Positions 24,702 to 32,824 of a DNA stretch of 64,000 nucleotides are shown here, in pieces. Both the position numbers and the translations under genes were made by a program. This stretch comes from Kordia sp. SMS9 (GTDB taxonomy: Bacteria > Bacteroidota > Bacteroidia > Flavobacteriales > Flavobacteriaceae), in assembly GCF_003352465.1 (NCBI RefSeq), contig NZ_CP031153.1, forward strand, positions 1,106,465 through 1,170,464, read 5' to 3'. The notes below the pieces were generated by a model. The model was not told the DNA's origin and searched no databases. It saw only the letters and a list, made by a program, of their open reading frames with translations. Position 1 is the stretch's first letter, and every line of letters begins with the position of its first letter.

Positions 24702-24750
24702 AAAGCACAGTTAGGTTAAGTTCTCTTTTACTATTTGGGATAAAAAAAGG

Positions 24751-25164
24751 TTAGGCACTTTTCAATTCGTTAATGGACCAATACGAAAGTGCAATTTCTA
24801 TTTTAGAAACGTACTCTTCATATTTTAAGGGTTTTAAAATGTAGCCAGAAATTCCAATGCGGTAACATTCCAAAATATCTTTTCTATTGTCTGAGGTTGT
24901 TAAAATAATGGTGGGAATATGTCGCAAATCGGGATCATTTTTTAAAATGCTTAAAAATTCAATTCCGTTTATTTTCGGCATATTTAAATCAAGTAAAATA
25001 ATATCGGGTAAATTTTCTTTCGTTTCTAAAATTGCCAACGCTTCTTCTGCATTTTTTGCTTCCGTGATTGCGTGCTTGGTTTCCAACAAAGAAACGGTCC
25101 GATTCATCTTCATGATTTCAATCATGTTATCCTCGATTAATAATACGTTTAATGTGTTTTTCAT
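24751..25164 (-). CDS. single-domain response regulator (CheY-like)
   Basis: A 137-aa receiver with no output domain. Acidic pocket Glu11-Asp12 in LLIEDNMIE, phospho-acceptor Asp59 in IILLDLNMPKING, TTSDN switch, and Lys in YILKPLKYEEYV. This variant with IEDNMIE and LNMPKING is common in Rcp1-like phosphorelay receivers. As the first gene of the H-NOX/FIST/kinase/Hpt/LytTR operon it probably takes phosphate from the kinases and hands it to the Hpt protein. Candidate LytTR repeats lie 81-113 bp upstream of its ATG, which would make the operon autoregulated. Confidence 0.92.
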   Translation of the reverse strand: MKNTLNVLLIEDNMIEIMKMNRTVSLLETKHAITEAKNAEEALAILETKENLPDIILLDLNMPKINGIEFLSILKNDPDLRHIPTIILTTSDNRKDILECYRIGISGYILKPLKYEEYVSKIEIALSYWSINELKSA

Positions 25165-25244
25165 TTTCTAGTCTGTAGCAATTGAAGTACAATGTTACTG
25201 TATAAAAAACTAGGAAACGCTGATTGCAGTTTAACGAAGAATAT

Positions 25245-25277
25245 GTGTAGACGAAATGCAAATAAGTGTAGATGAAA
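25245..25277. promoter_or_regulatory. LytTR-type direct repeat upstream of the H-NOX signalling operon
   Basis: GTGTAGACGAAA (25245-25256) and GTGTAGATGAAA (25266-25277) differ at one base and have a period of exactly 21 bp, two helical turns. They lie 81-113 bp before the ATG at 25164. A pair of direct repeats with this spacing is the known form of LytTR sites, and the operon encodes a LytTR regulator. Confidence 0.6.
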
Positions 25278-25324
25278 AATTTTGAGAATACTCATTTTTT
25301 TAAGGAATCATCTTGAAAGAAAAG

Positions 25325-25355
25325 AAAACCCTTACATGTTCATAATAAGGGTTTT
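25325..25355 (-). terminator. intrinsic terminator after the zinc-ribbon gene
   Basis: AAAACCCTTA (25325-25334) pairs perfectly with TAAGGGTTTT (25346-25355). It starts 6 bp after the minus-strand stop at 25361, and the minus strand continues with a T-rich run, so it ends the transcript of the zinc-ribbon and AhpD-like genes. Confidence 0.85.
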
Positions 25356-25360
25356 ATATT

Positions 25361-25867
25361 TTATAAATTGAATTTTTTCTTTAGTTTTTGACTTTCCACA
25401 ACAGTGTATAACGCGTATAAAAGTGCCATTACAGTGGCAAATTTCCACAAAACACCACTGTATAATAATCTAGGATTCACTAAAAATAACAACAAATAAT
25501 ATCCTAAAATAACAGCGAGCGAAGAAAGAATAAAAACGACTGGTTTTTTAGGTAATAAATAACTAAATACTGCTAAAATCAGTGCAATAACTAGATAGAA
25601 TACTGCGTCTATTACACTGTTAAAATTGTAATACACTAAAAAAGCACTCAACGCCTTAAATCCAGCTACTATATAAAGAATGATTTGTGTTTTTTTCACC
25701 ACTTCTCCAGCACTGACAACCTTTGAGATATTCATTGTTTGTTGTCCAATAAAAATCGCTTTCTCTTTTTCGGTTCCCGCAATTGGAAATTTACACGCTT
25801 CACAAGTAATTGCTACTTGTGCTGTTTCTGCTCTACAATGTGGACATTTATTTTGAGTTTCTCCCAT
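25361..25867 (-). CDS. zinc-ribbon membrane protein of unknown function
   Basis: A 168-aa protein. The N-terminus has a two-pair zinc ribbon, CPHC (8-11) and CEAC (22-25), then a short linker and four hydrophobic segments (IILYIVAGFKALSAFLVYY, AVFYLVIALILAVFSYLL, VVFILSSLAVILGYYLLLFL and KFATVMALLYALYTV). No catalytic motif is seen. Such ribbon-plus-four-helix proteins are common and uncharacterised in Bacteroidota. Its start is 3 bp from the stop of the AhpD-like gene, so the two form one operon, and the cysteine-rich head might sense or need metal or redox state. Confidence 0.75.
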   Translation of the reverse strand: MGETQNKCPHCRAETAQVAITCEACKFPIAGTEKEKAIFIGQQTMNISKVVSAGEVVKKTQIILYIVAGFKALSAFLVYYNFNSVIDAVFYLVIALILAVFSYLLPKKPVVFILSSLAVILGYYLLLFLVNPRLLYSGVLWKFATVMALLYALYTVVESQKLKKKFNL

Positions 25868-25870
25868 AAA

Positions 25871-26461
25871 TTATATATGTTTCCCTTTTTCCCAACCGTG
25901 TTTTCCTAAATATTGGTTTCCGCTTTCTACGGCGCCTTCTTCAATAGAAGTTCCCATACTATCATTCCAACGATTCAAATAACCGAATAAGGAAATAACA
26001 CCTAACATTTCTACAATTTCGCCTTCATTCCAGTATTTGTATAATTCAGCTTTAATATCTTCAGTTACCGCATTTGGAATGATAGACGCTGCCAACGAAA
26101 AATCTAATGCAGCACGTTCCGCATCTGAAAACGCAGGATGTGTTTTATATTCCCAAATATTGTCTAACTGTTCTTGTTCTGCTCCGTAACGTTCCGCAGC
26201 TCTGATAGCGTGCGCTTGACAATAACGACATCCTGTAGCATTACTACTTACCCAAGCAATCATACGTTTCAAAGCAGACGTTACGCGCCCTTCATTTGCC
26301 ATCACAGCTTTATTTAGATTGATAAATGCTTTCGAAATGGCAGGTCTGCGCTGCATCGTCAGTACAGAATTTGGGCAAAATCCGAGCGTTTCGTTGAAAA
26401 ATTCGGCTAATTCTTTCGTTTCCAAATCATGATCTGGATTTAGTGGCGTTACTAATGGCAT
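25871..26461 (-). CDS. carboxymuconolactone decarboxylase / AhpD-like family protein
   Basis: A 196-aa helical protein of the alkylhydroperoxidase-like superfamily. The redox motif CRYCQAHAI (CxxCxxH) follows SSNATG, as in AhpD-type enzymes. The N-terminal LGFCPNSVLTMQRRPAISKA and the segment EYKTHPAFSDAERAALDFSL match the peroxidase-related group. It is probably a thiol-dependent peroxidase or disulfide-exchange protein in the cytoplasm. It is divergent from an OsmC-family gene with a shared 111-bp promoter region, which supports a joint role in peroxide defence. Confidence 0.85.
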   Translation of the reverse strand: MPLVTPLNPDHDLETKELAEFFNETLGFCPNSVLTMQRRPAISKAFINLNKAVMANEGRVTSALKRMIAWVSSNATGCRYCQAHAIRAAERYGAEQEQLDNIWEYKTHPAFSDAERAALDFSLAASIIPNAVTEDIKAELYKYWNEGEIVEMLGVISLFGYLNRWNDSMGTSIEEGAVESGNQYLGKHGWEKGKHI

Positions 26462-26572
26462 AATCGTATATTTTTAAATTAATTACTTGTATTTTTGAAT
26501 TCACTTTGCGTGAACAAACAATTTTGTATTGCATGCGAATTTACACAATTATTAATGAATTGAAATTTTACG

Positions 26573-26995
26573 ATGGCACATAAAATCACTACACAATGGA
26601 AAGGTAATATGTTATTTGAATCTGACAATCCTACAGGACAAACCGTATTGATGGATACATCGCCTGAAAATGGAGGAAACAATGAAGGTTTAGGTCCAAA
26701 AGCCATGATGTTATCGTCATTGGCAGGTTGTTCAGGTTTGGATGTGGTTTCCATTCTCAACAAAATGAAAGTATCAGTAGCTGATTTTAAAATGGAAGTT
26801 GCTGGTGAACTTACGGACGAACATCCAAAATATTACCATACTGTCACCTTAGATTATCACTTTTACGGGAATGATTTAGATCAAAAAAAGATTCAACGCG
26901 CGGTTGATTTATCGGTAGAAACCTATTGCGGTGTGATGGAAATGTTCCGTCGTTTTGCAAAAGTGGAAACCAATACGTATTTTCACAGTTCTTAA
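26573..26995 (+). CDS. OsmC family protein
   Basis: A 140-aa OsmC/Ohr-fold protein. The two redox cysteines are in SSLAGCSGLDVVSILNKM and in VETYCGVMEMF. NEGLGPKAMMLSSLAGC is the usual first active-site segment. These proteins reduce organic hydroperoxides with thiol or lipoamide electron donors. The spacing and the YCGVMEMF C-terminal motif fit the OsmC (YhfA-like) branch rather than Ohr. It is divergent from the AhpD-like gene. Immediately downstream begins the long hairpin repeat array. Confidence 0.88.
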   Translation: MAHKITTQWKGNMLFESDNPTGQTVLMDTSPENGGNNEGLGPKAMMLSSLAGCSGLDVVSILNKMKVSVADFKMEVAGELTDEHPKYYHTVTLDYHFYGNDLDQKKIQRAVDLSVETYCGVMEMFRRFAKVETNTYFHSS

Positions 26996-27032
26996 TTCCG
27001 TAGAATCATTTTCCTCAGTTTATAACTTAAAA

Positions 27033-27565
27033 CGTCACTTCGAGTAATTTTCGATAGAAAATTGTATCGAGAAGTGCTCTGAAACAAAAAAATATTGTGA
27101 TTTTCACAGTAGATCTCGATACTAAAACTCTTGGGAGTTTTCACTTGATCAGACGCTTGGAAATCAGAACATTTGTAAAAAAACAAAAACGTCACTTCGA
27201 GTGTACTGAACTTGATTCAAGATCTATCGAGAAGTGCTCTGAAACAAAAAAATATTGTGATTTTCACAGCAGATCTCGATACTAAAACTCTTGGGAGTTT
27301 TCACTCGATCAGACGCTTGGAAATCAGAACATTTGTAAAAAAACAAAAACGTCACTTCGAGTGTACTGAACTTGATTCAAGATCTATCGAGAAGTGCTCT
27401 GAAACAAAAAAATATTGTGATTTTCACAGCAGATCTCGATACTAAAACTCTTGGGGGTTTTCACTCGATCAGACGCTTGGAAATCAGAATATTTGTAAAG
27501 AAACAAAAACGTCACTTCAAGTAATTTTCGATAGAAAATTGTATCGAGAAGTACTTTGAAAGAAA
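27033..27565. repeat. tandem array of a 160-bp unit built from shoulder-hairpin repeats
   Basis: Copies begin with CGTCACTTC at 27033, 27190, 27350 and 27510 (spacing 157, 160, 160; the last is partial). Units two and three are nearly identical. Each unit contains two facing elements. One is CGTCACTTCGAGT-[core]-ATCGAGAAGTGCTCTGAAAC, with core ATTTTCGATAGAAAAT at both ends of the array or GTACTGAACTTGATTCAAGAT in the middle. The other is AGATCTCGATAC-[core]-TCACTCGATCAGACG, with core AAAACTC-TTGG-GAGTTTT. Open frames of 62-77 codons in the array repeat with it and are not genes. Confidence 0.9.
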
Positions 27566-27579
27566 AATAAACAAGGAAA

Positions 27580-27879
27580 ATGCAACAATCGTATGTATAC
27601 ATTTTAAAATGTAATGATGGCTCTTATTATACAGGAGTTACCTCAAATCTTGAACAACGTTTTGAACAACATCAAAGAGGATTTTATAAACGTTGTTATA
27701 CCTACTTACGAAGACCAATATCCTTAGCTTTTTACGCTTCTTTCACAGATATTAATCTGGCGATTGATATTGAAAAATAAATAAAAAAATGGTCGCGTGC
27801 TAAAAAAGAAGCGTTAATTAATAATGAATATGAAGCTTTACCTAATTTAGCAAAAAAGAAATTTAGAGTTAATAAGTAG
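27580..27879 (+). pseudogene. GIY-YIG nuclease family gene with in-frame stop
   Basis: The frame from ATG 27580 gives MQQSYVYILKCNDGSYYTGV then TSNLEQRFEQHQRG, the GIY-YIG core of the small UPF0213-type proteins. At codon 67 (27778-27780) there is TAA, where the sequence otherwise continues IEK-stop-IKKWSRAKKEALINN to a TAG at 27877-27879, exactly in frame (99 codons). CAA to TAA would explain it. The truncated product keeps the nuclease core but loses the C-terminal WSRxKKxAL segment that the family conserves. It is embedded between two repeat arrays, and its final TAG is the first bases of the next repeat copy (gTAGATCTCGATAC). Activity is doubtful. Confidence 0.8.
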
Positions 27880-28266
27880 ATCTCGATACAAAATTCTTTC
27901 AGAATTCCACTCGATCAGACGTATGGGAATCAGAACAGTTGTAAAGAAACAAAAACGTCACCTTGAGTGATTTTTGATAAAAAATCGTATTGAGAAGTAC
28001 TCTGAAACAGAAAAGAAAACTTGAGTAAACAAGCAGATCTCGATACAAAATTCTTTCAGAATTCCACTCGATCAGACGTTTGAGTATTTGTAGAAAAGCA
28101 ATAACGTCACTTCGAGTGATTTTTGATAAAAAATCGTATCGAGAAGTACTCTGAAACGAAAAAATAGTAGAATACGAAACCAACAATAAAATTAGATTTT
28201 GATGCATAAACGAACGTCACTTCGAGTGATTTTCGATAGAAAATTGTATCGAGAAGTACTCTGAAA
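27878..28266. repeat. second array of shoulder-hairpin repeats before recJ
   Basis: Five copies in alternating orientation. AGATCTCGATACA-[AATTCT-TTC-AGAATT]-CCACTCGATCAGACG occurs twice (about 27878 and 28034). CGTCACTTCGAGTGATTTTTGATA-type copies (core GATTTTT-GATA-AAAAATC) are at about 27956 and 28106, and one with core ATTTTC-GATA-GAAAAT is at about 28214. No gene lies between the GIY-YIG remnant and recJ. Confidence 0.85.
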
Positions 28267-28300
28267 CCAAAAGTACATTAAAAATCTAAACACATCACAC

Positions 28301-29989
28301 ATGCGCTGGACACTAAAACCAAAACCAGAAACACAAAAAATTCAACACTTAGTAAACGTGTTGCAAGTTGACGAAACTGTAGCAACCTTGCTATTGCAAC
28401 GCGGCATTGAAAGCTATGAAGATGCCAAAAACTTTTTTCGCCCTTCTATAGAACACATTCACGATCCGTTTTTGATGAAAGATATGGACGTCGCTGTGGC
28501 GCGAATTGACAACGCCATAGCTGACGGCGAAAATATACTAATATATGGCGATTATGATGTGGATGGAACTACTTCTGTAGCATTGGTTTCTTCCTATCTA
28601 AAAACAATTTATCCTAATATTGCCACCTATATTCCTGATCGGTATGAGGAAGGTTATGGCGTGTCGTTCATGGGAATTGATTTTGCATCCGACAATGATA
28701 TTTCGCTTATTATTACACTTGATTGCGGCATCAAAGCGATTGAAAAAGTAGCGTATGCCACTGAAAAAGGCATTGATATGATCATCTGCGATCACCACCG
28801 ACCTGGAACTGAATTGCCAAAAGCCGTTGCAATTTTAGATCCAAAACGGGAAGATTGCCAGTATCCGTATGACGAATTGTGCGGTTGTGGCGTAGGTTTT
28901 AAATTGATTCAAGCCATAGGCTCAAAAAGAGGACAAACAATAACAGATTTATTTCCGTACTTGGATTTGGTAGCCACCGCAATTGCAGCAGATATTGTGC
29001 CGCTCACAGGCGAAAATAGAACCTTGGCATATTTTGGAATGCAAGTGATCAACTCGGCGCCAAGAGCAGGAATTAAAGCAATCATCAGTCAATTAAAAAA
29101 GGACGAATTAACGATTACGGATGTGGTTTTTGTGGTGGCACCACGCATCAACGCCGCAGGAAGGATCAGTCATGGTTTGCATGCGGTAGAGTTGTTAACG
29201 GAGAACGATCTGGAAGTTGCCAAACAATACGCTGCGTCCATTGAAACGTTCAATTCGGAACGACGCACATTGGATCAAGAAATTACCCAAGAAGCCTTTC
29301 AACAAATAGAGAAATTAAAAGAGCAAGAACGTTTTTCCACAGTAGTGTACGATGAAAATTGGCACAAAGGTGTCATCGGAATTGTAGCTTCGCGCTTGAT
29401 TGAAACTTATTACAGACCAACCTTAGTCTTCACAAAAAGTGGTGACAAACTTGCTGCTTCTGCCCGATCGGTAACAGGTTTTGATGTGTACAATGCGTTG
29501 GAACAATGCAAAGAACATATCATTCAGTTTGGCGGACACAAATATGCAGCAGGATTAACGTTGAAAGAAGAAAACTATCAAGCGTTTAAAGATGCGTTTG
29601 AAGAAGTCGTCAAAAATACAATCGACAAGAAATTATTGACACCTGAAATCTTGATCGATAAAGAAATCAAACTTCAAGAAATCACACCAAGATTCTACCG
29701 AATTCTAAAACAATTTGCGCCATTTGGGCCAAAAAATATGAGTCCTGTTTTTATGAGTACGCACTTGCAAGACACAGGTTGGGCAAAATGTGTCGGTTCG
29801 GAAAAAACACATATTAAACTCACGGCTTTACAACGAAACTCGCCACGAATTGATGGCATCGGATTCAATTTAGGCGAGAAACTTTCCAAAGTAAAAGGTA
29901 AAAAACCATTTGACGCTGTCTATTCTATTGACGAAAACACATGGAACGGCGAAACCAAATTACAACTGCGACTGCGGGATATTCGGTAG
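28301..29989 (+). CDS. recJ: single-stranded-DNA-specific exonuclease RecJ
   Basis: A 562-aa DHH-family 5'-3' exonuclease for mismatch and recombination repair in the cytoplasm. Motif I is YGDYDVDGTTS (Asp84, 86, 88), motif III is ICDHHRPG (Asp164-His165-His166), and motif IV region is LCGCGVGFKL. The DHHA1 domain shows FGGHKYAAGLTL. Length and order match bacterial RecJ (about 560-580 aa). The start ATG at 28301 gives MRWTLKPKPETQKIQHLVNV, typical of Bacteroidota RecJ (MRWxxK). It is preceded by the hairpin array and has no operon partner. Confidence 0.95.
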   Translation: MRWTLKPKPETQKIQHLVNVLQVDETVATLLLQRGIESYEDAKNFFRPSIEHIHDPFLMKDMDVAVARIDNAIADGENILIYGDYDVDGTTSVALVSSYLKTIYPNIATYIPDRYEEGYGVSFMGIDFASDNDISLIITLDCGIKAIEKVAYATEKGIDMIICDHHRPGTELPKAVAILDPKREDCQYPYDELCGCGVGFKLIQAIGSKRGQTITDLFPYLDLVATAIAADIVPLTGENRTLAYFGMQVINSAPRAGIKAIISQLKKDELTITDVVFVVAPRINAAGRISHGLHAVELLTENDLEVAKQYAASIETFNSERRTLDQEITQEAFQQIEKLKEQERFSTVVYDENWHKGVIGIVASRLIETYYRPTLVFTKSGDKLAASARSVTGFDVYNALEQCKEHIIQFGGHKYAAGLTLKEENYQAFKDAFEEVVKNTIDKKLLTPEILIDKEIKLQEITPRFYRILKQFAPFGPKNMSPVFMSTHLQDTGWAKCVGSEKTHIKLTALQRNSPRIDGIGFNLGEKLSKVKGKKPFDAVYSIDENTWNGETKLQLRLRDIR

Positions 29990-30385
29990 TTAATTTGAAG
30001 ATTTGAAAATGTGTTGATTTGAAAATGTGTTGATTTGAAAATTTACTTCAGAGGAAAGTTTTTTTGAAACGAAAAAAATATTAAAAACAAGCAGTTCTCG
30101 ATACAATTCGCTGATGCGAATCACTCGAACAGACGATTTGAATTCAATTTTTTAGAATACTTGAGCGTCACTTATAATATCCTGAACTTGATTCAGAATC
30201 TATCAAGAAGCACTTTGAAATCTTCTAAGTTCTTTAATTGGTAAATGTGATATTAAAAGCATCTTGATTCTTCAATCTAAAAATCCTGAATCTTTTAGAG
30301 CACAACTTATCAACACGAAAACGGTTGCGTACTTTTTTTTGTGTTGAAAACTGTACTTTTAAAAAACTAATCAATCGTTTGTACT
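29990..30385. repeat. intergenic region with 16-bp tandem repeat and hairpin copy
   Basis: No gene is seen. GATTTGAAAATGTGTT is repeated in tandem at 30000-30015 and 30016-30031, with a partial third copy at 30032. A shoulder repeat lies at 30090-30136 (CTCGATACA-[ATTCGC-TGAT-GCGAAT]-CACTCGAACAGACG). At 30181-30220 there is a CTGAACTTGATTCAG palindrome followed by ATCTATCAAGAAGCACTTTG, a half shoulder. Nothing else is evident before the GH97 gene. Confidence 0.65.
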
Positions 30386-32461
30386 ATGAAAACCTTCTTG
30401 AAAACGTTGCTACTTGTTGGAATTTTTTGCTTTTTTTCGTGTGCGAAAGAAGTAAAAATCGCAACTATTGCTTCGCCAGATAAAAACTTGAATGTCGATT
30501 TTTTCTTGTCAGATGACGGAACTGCTCATTACAAAATTTCACACAAAACCACCACCGTCATTGATTCTTCTGCCTTAGGTTTTGACTTGAAAAATGTACC
30601 TTCTTTGGATGATAATTTTAAAATTGTAAAAACGACGACAAATTCCGTAAATGAAACTTGGAATATGCCTTGGGGCGAACAGGAAACCGTGCGCAATCAC
30701 TACAACGAACTCACCATTGAACTACAAGAGAACGATTCGCTACAGCGAAAATTAAACATTGTTTTTAAAGTATATGATGACGGAATTGGATTTCGATACG
30801 AATTCCCAAAACAAGAACATTTAAACGACGTGTTGATCACGGATGAAAATACACAATTTCAACTCACAGGCGATCACACTGCTTGGTGGATTCCGGGCGA
30901 TTGGGACATTTATGAGCATTTATATACCACTTCAAAAGTTTCTAAAATTGACGCGTTGAGCAAAGCAAATCACGGAAGTTTGGCACAAACCTATATTCCT
31001 GAAAATGCCGTCAATACGCCAGTTACGATGCGTAGCAAAGATGGTTTGCACATCAGCATTCATGAAGCCGCACTGATTGATTATTCGGGAATGACACTGA
31101 AAGTAGACACTGAAAATTTAACGCTTCAAAGCGAATTGGTAGGTTCCAGACGTGTTGATTATAAAGTAAAACGCAGCACACCTTTTACAACGCCTTGGCG
31201 CACGATTCAAATTGCAGAAAAAGCAACGGAATTGATTGATTCCAAACTGATTGTCAACCTCAACGAACCTTCTAAATTAGACGATGTTTCTTGGTTTACG
31301 CCCATGAAATACACAGGAATTTGGTGGGAAATGCACTTAGGGAAATCGTCTTGGGACAAAGCCGCAGGAAAACACGGCGCGACTACCGAAAACGCGAAAG
31401 CTTTTATAGATTTTTCAGCTAAAAATAACATTAAAGGTGTGTTAGTAGAAGGTTGGAATACAGGTTGGGAACATTGGATCGGTTTTGAAGATCGCGAAGG
31501 TGTTTTTGACTTTATTACACCGTATGACGATTACGATTTGCAAGAAGTTGTCCGTTACGCCAATGAAAAAGGTGTGGAAATGATCATGCATCACGAAACT
31601 TCAGCAGCGATTGGCACGTATGACAAACAAATGGACAAAGCGTATCAATTGATGAAGGATTTGGGAATTCACTCGGTAAAATCGGGTTATGTAGGCAAAA
31701 TTATTCCAAAAGGCGAATATCATCACGGACAATGGATGGTGAATCATTACAACAACGCAGCCATCAAAGCCGCGGAATATGAAGTTGCCGTAAACGCGCA
31801 CGAACCTATCAAAGCAACTGGGTTGCGCAGAACGTATCCGAATATTATTTCCCGAGAAGGGTTGCGTGGACAAGAATTTAACGCGTGGGCAGCCGATGGT
31901 GGAAATCCTCCAGAACATTTGCCAATTGTAGCATTTACACGCATGTTGGCAGGTCCGATTGATTATACACCAGGAATTTTCAACATCAAACTCACACCGT
32001 ATAAAGACGAAAATCAAGTCAATACAACCATTGCGCAACAATTGGCATTATATGTTGTCATTTACAGTCCCATTCAAATGGCGGCCGATTTGATTGAACA
32101 TTACGAAGGAAATCCTGCGTTGCAATTTATCCGCGATGTGGGTGTAGATTGGAAACAAACCAAAGTCCTTAACGGAGAGGTTGGTGATTTTGTCACGATT
32201 GCTCGTGAAGAACGAAAAACTGGCCATTGGTTTTTGGGAAGTATCACAGATGAAAACGCTCGAAACCTAGATGTTTCTTTAGACTTTTTAGCGCCAAATA
32301 CAACGTACACAGCTATCATTTACAAAGATGGAAAAGATGCACATTGGAATGACAATCCGACCGAAATTGTGATTGAAACCATGGAAGTGACTTCTGAAAC
32401 AAAACTTAACTTCCACTTAGCTGCTGGTGGCGGAACGGCGATTAGTTTTATGAGAAAGTAA
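30386..32461 (+). CDS. GH97 family alpha-glucosidase (SusB-like, inverting type), lipoprotein
   Basis: A 691-aa periplasmic or outer-membrane-anchored glycoside hydrolase; the signal ends in a lipobox (CFFSCAKE, Cys19). It has the N-terminal beta-sandwich, central TIM barrel (WWEMHLGKSSWD, GVLVEGWNTGWEHW) and C-terminal beta domain of GH97. Glu404 (HHETS), Glu473 (NAHEP), Glu491 (SREGLRG) and Glu497 (GQEFNAW) have the same spacing as the four key glutamates I recall for B. thetaiotaomicron SusB (439, 508, 526, 532). VKSGYVG stands where retaining members have an Asp nucleophile, so inversion is expected. It probably cleaves alpha-glucans; no SusCD pair is nearby. Confidence 0.92.
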   Translation: MKTFLKTLLLVGIFCFFSCAKEVKIATIASPDKNLNVDFFLSDDGTAHYKISHKTTTVIDSSALGFDLKNVPSLDDNFKIVKTTTNSVNETWNMPWGEQETVRNHYNELTIELQENDSLQRKLNIVFKVYDDGIGFRYEFPKQEHLNDVLITDENTQFQLTGDHTAWWIPGDWDIYEHLYTTSKVSKIDALSKANHGSLAQTYIPENAVNTPVTMRSKDGLHISIHEAALIDYSGMTLKVDTENLTLQSELVGSRRVDYKVKRSTPFTTPWRTIQIAEKATELIDSKLIVNLNEPSKLDDVSWFTPMKYTGIWWEMHLGKSSWDKAAGKHGATTENAKAFIDFSAKNNIKGVLVEGWNTGWEHWIGFEDREGVFDFITPYDDYDLQEVVRYANEKGVEMIMHHETSAAIGTYDKQMDKAYQLMKDLGIHSVKSGYVGKIIPKGEYHHGQWMVNHYNNAAIKAAEYEVAVNAHEPIKATGLRRTYPNIISREGLRGQEFNAWAADGGNPPEHLPIVAFTRMLAGPIDYTPGIFNIKLTPYKDENQVNTTIAQQLALYVVIYSPIQMAADLIEHYEGNPALQFIRDVGVDWKQTKVLNGEVGDFVTIAREERKTGHWFLGSITDENARNLDVSLDFLAPNTTYTAIIYKDGKDAHWNDNPTEIVIETMEVTSETKLNFHLAAGGGTAISFMRK

Positions 32462-32474
32462 GTTTACATACAAA

Positions 32475-32589
32475 ACGTCACTTCGAGTGAATTTGTGGAA
32501 CAAATTTGTATCGAGAAGTACTATGAAACTCAGATTATCAAAGTACTTCTCGATACAACGAATCACGGATTCGCCACTCGAAGTGACGT
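32475..32589. terminator. two shoulder-hairpin repeats in inverted pair, terminator-like
   Basis: ACGTCACTTCGAGTG (32475-32489) and CACTCGAAGTGACGT (32575-32589) are perfect inverted 15-mers followed by a T-run, 14 bp after the GH97 stop. Each arm belongs to a full repeat copy; their cores are AATTTGT-GGA-ACAAATT and CGAATC-ACG-GATTCG. The whole 115-bp unit can fold into one long hairpin and probably ends GH97 transcription. Confidence 0.7.
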
Positions 32590-32798
32590 TTTTTTTAATG
32601 TAGAAATTTGATAATTTGAAAATGTATTTCGTTAAGTTGAACTCATGTGCTGAACTTGATTCAGTATGGTTCAACTTCCCACAATACTAAGAATACCATC
32701 AATCGAAACCATAAACATCTAAACTTATAAACTCCTACACAAAAAAACGCAGCTAAGCTGTGAAAGTTTTTATTCACGGTTAATTCCATTTTATAGTG

Positions 32799-32806
32799 TA
32801 TTTTTG
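32799..32806 (+). promoter_or_regulatory. -7 box of the MFS transporter gene
   Basis: TATTTTTG fits TAnnTTTG and lies 18 bp before the GTG at 32825. An ATG at 32809 close to the box is out of frame with the transporter. Confidence 0.5.
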
Positions 32807-32824
32807 CCATGAAACCAACACCAC

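Noticed and set aside
27033..27509. Possible CRISPR array or small repeated genes
   Set aside because: The period is 160 bp with no short direct repeats and unique spacers, and no cas genes are present. The 62-77 codon frames simply repeat with the array.
31601..32041. Minus-strand 146-codon frame within GH97
   Set aside because: Antisense shadow of a well-conserved catalytic region.
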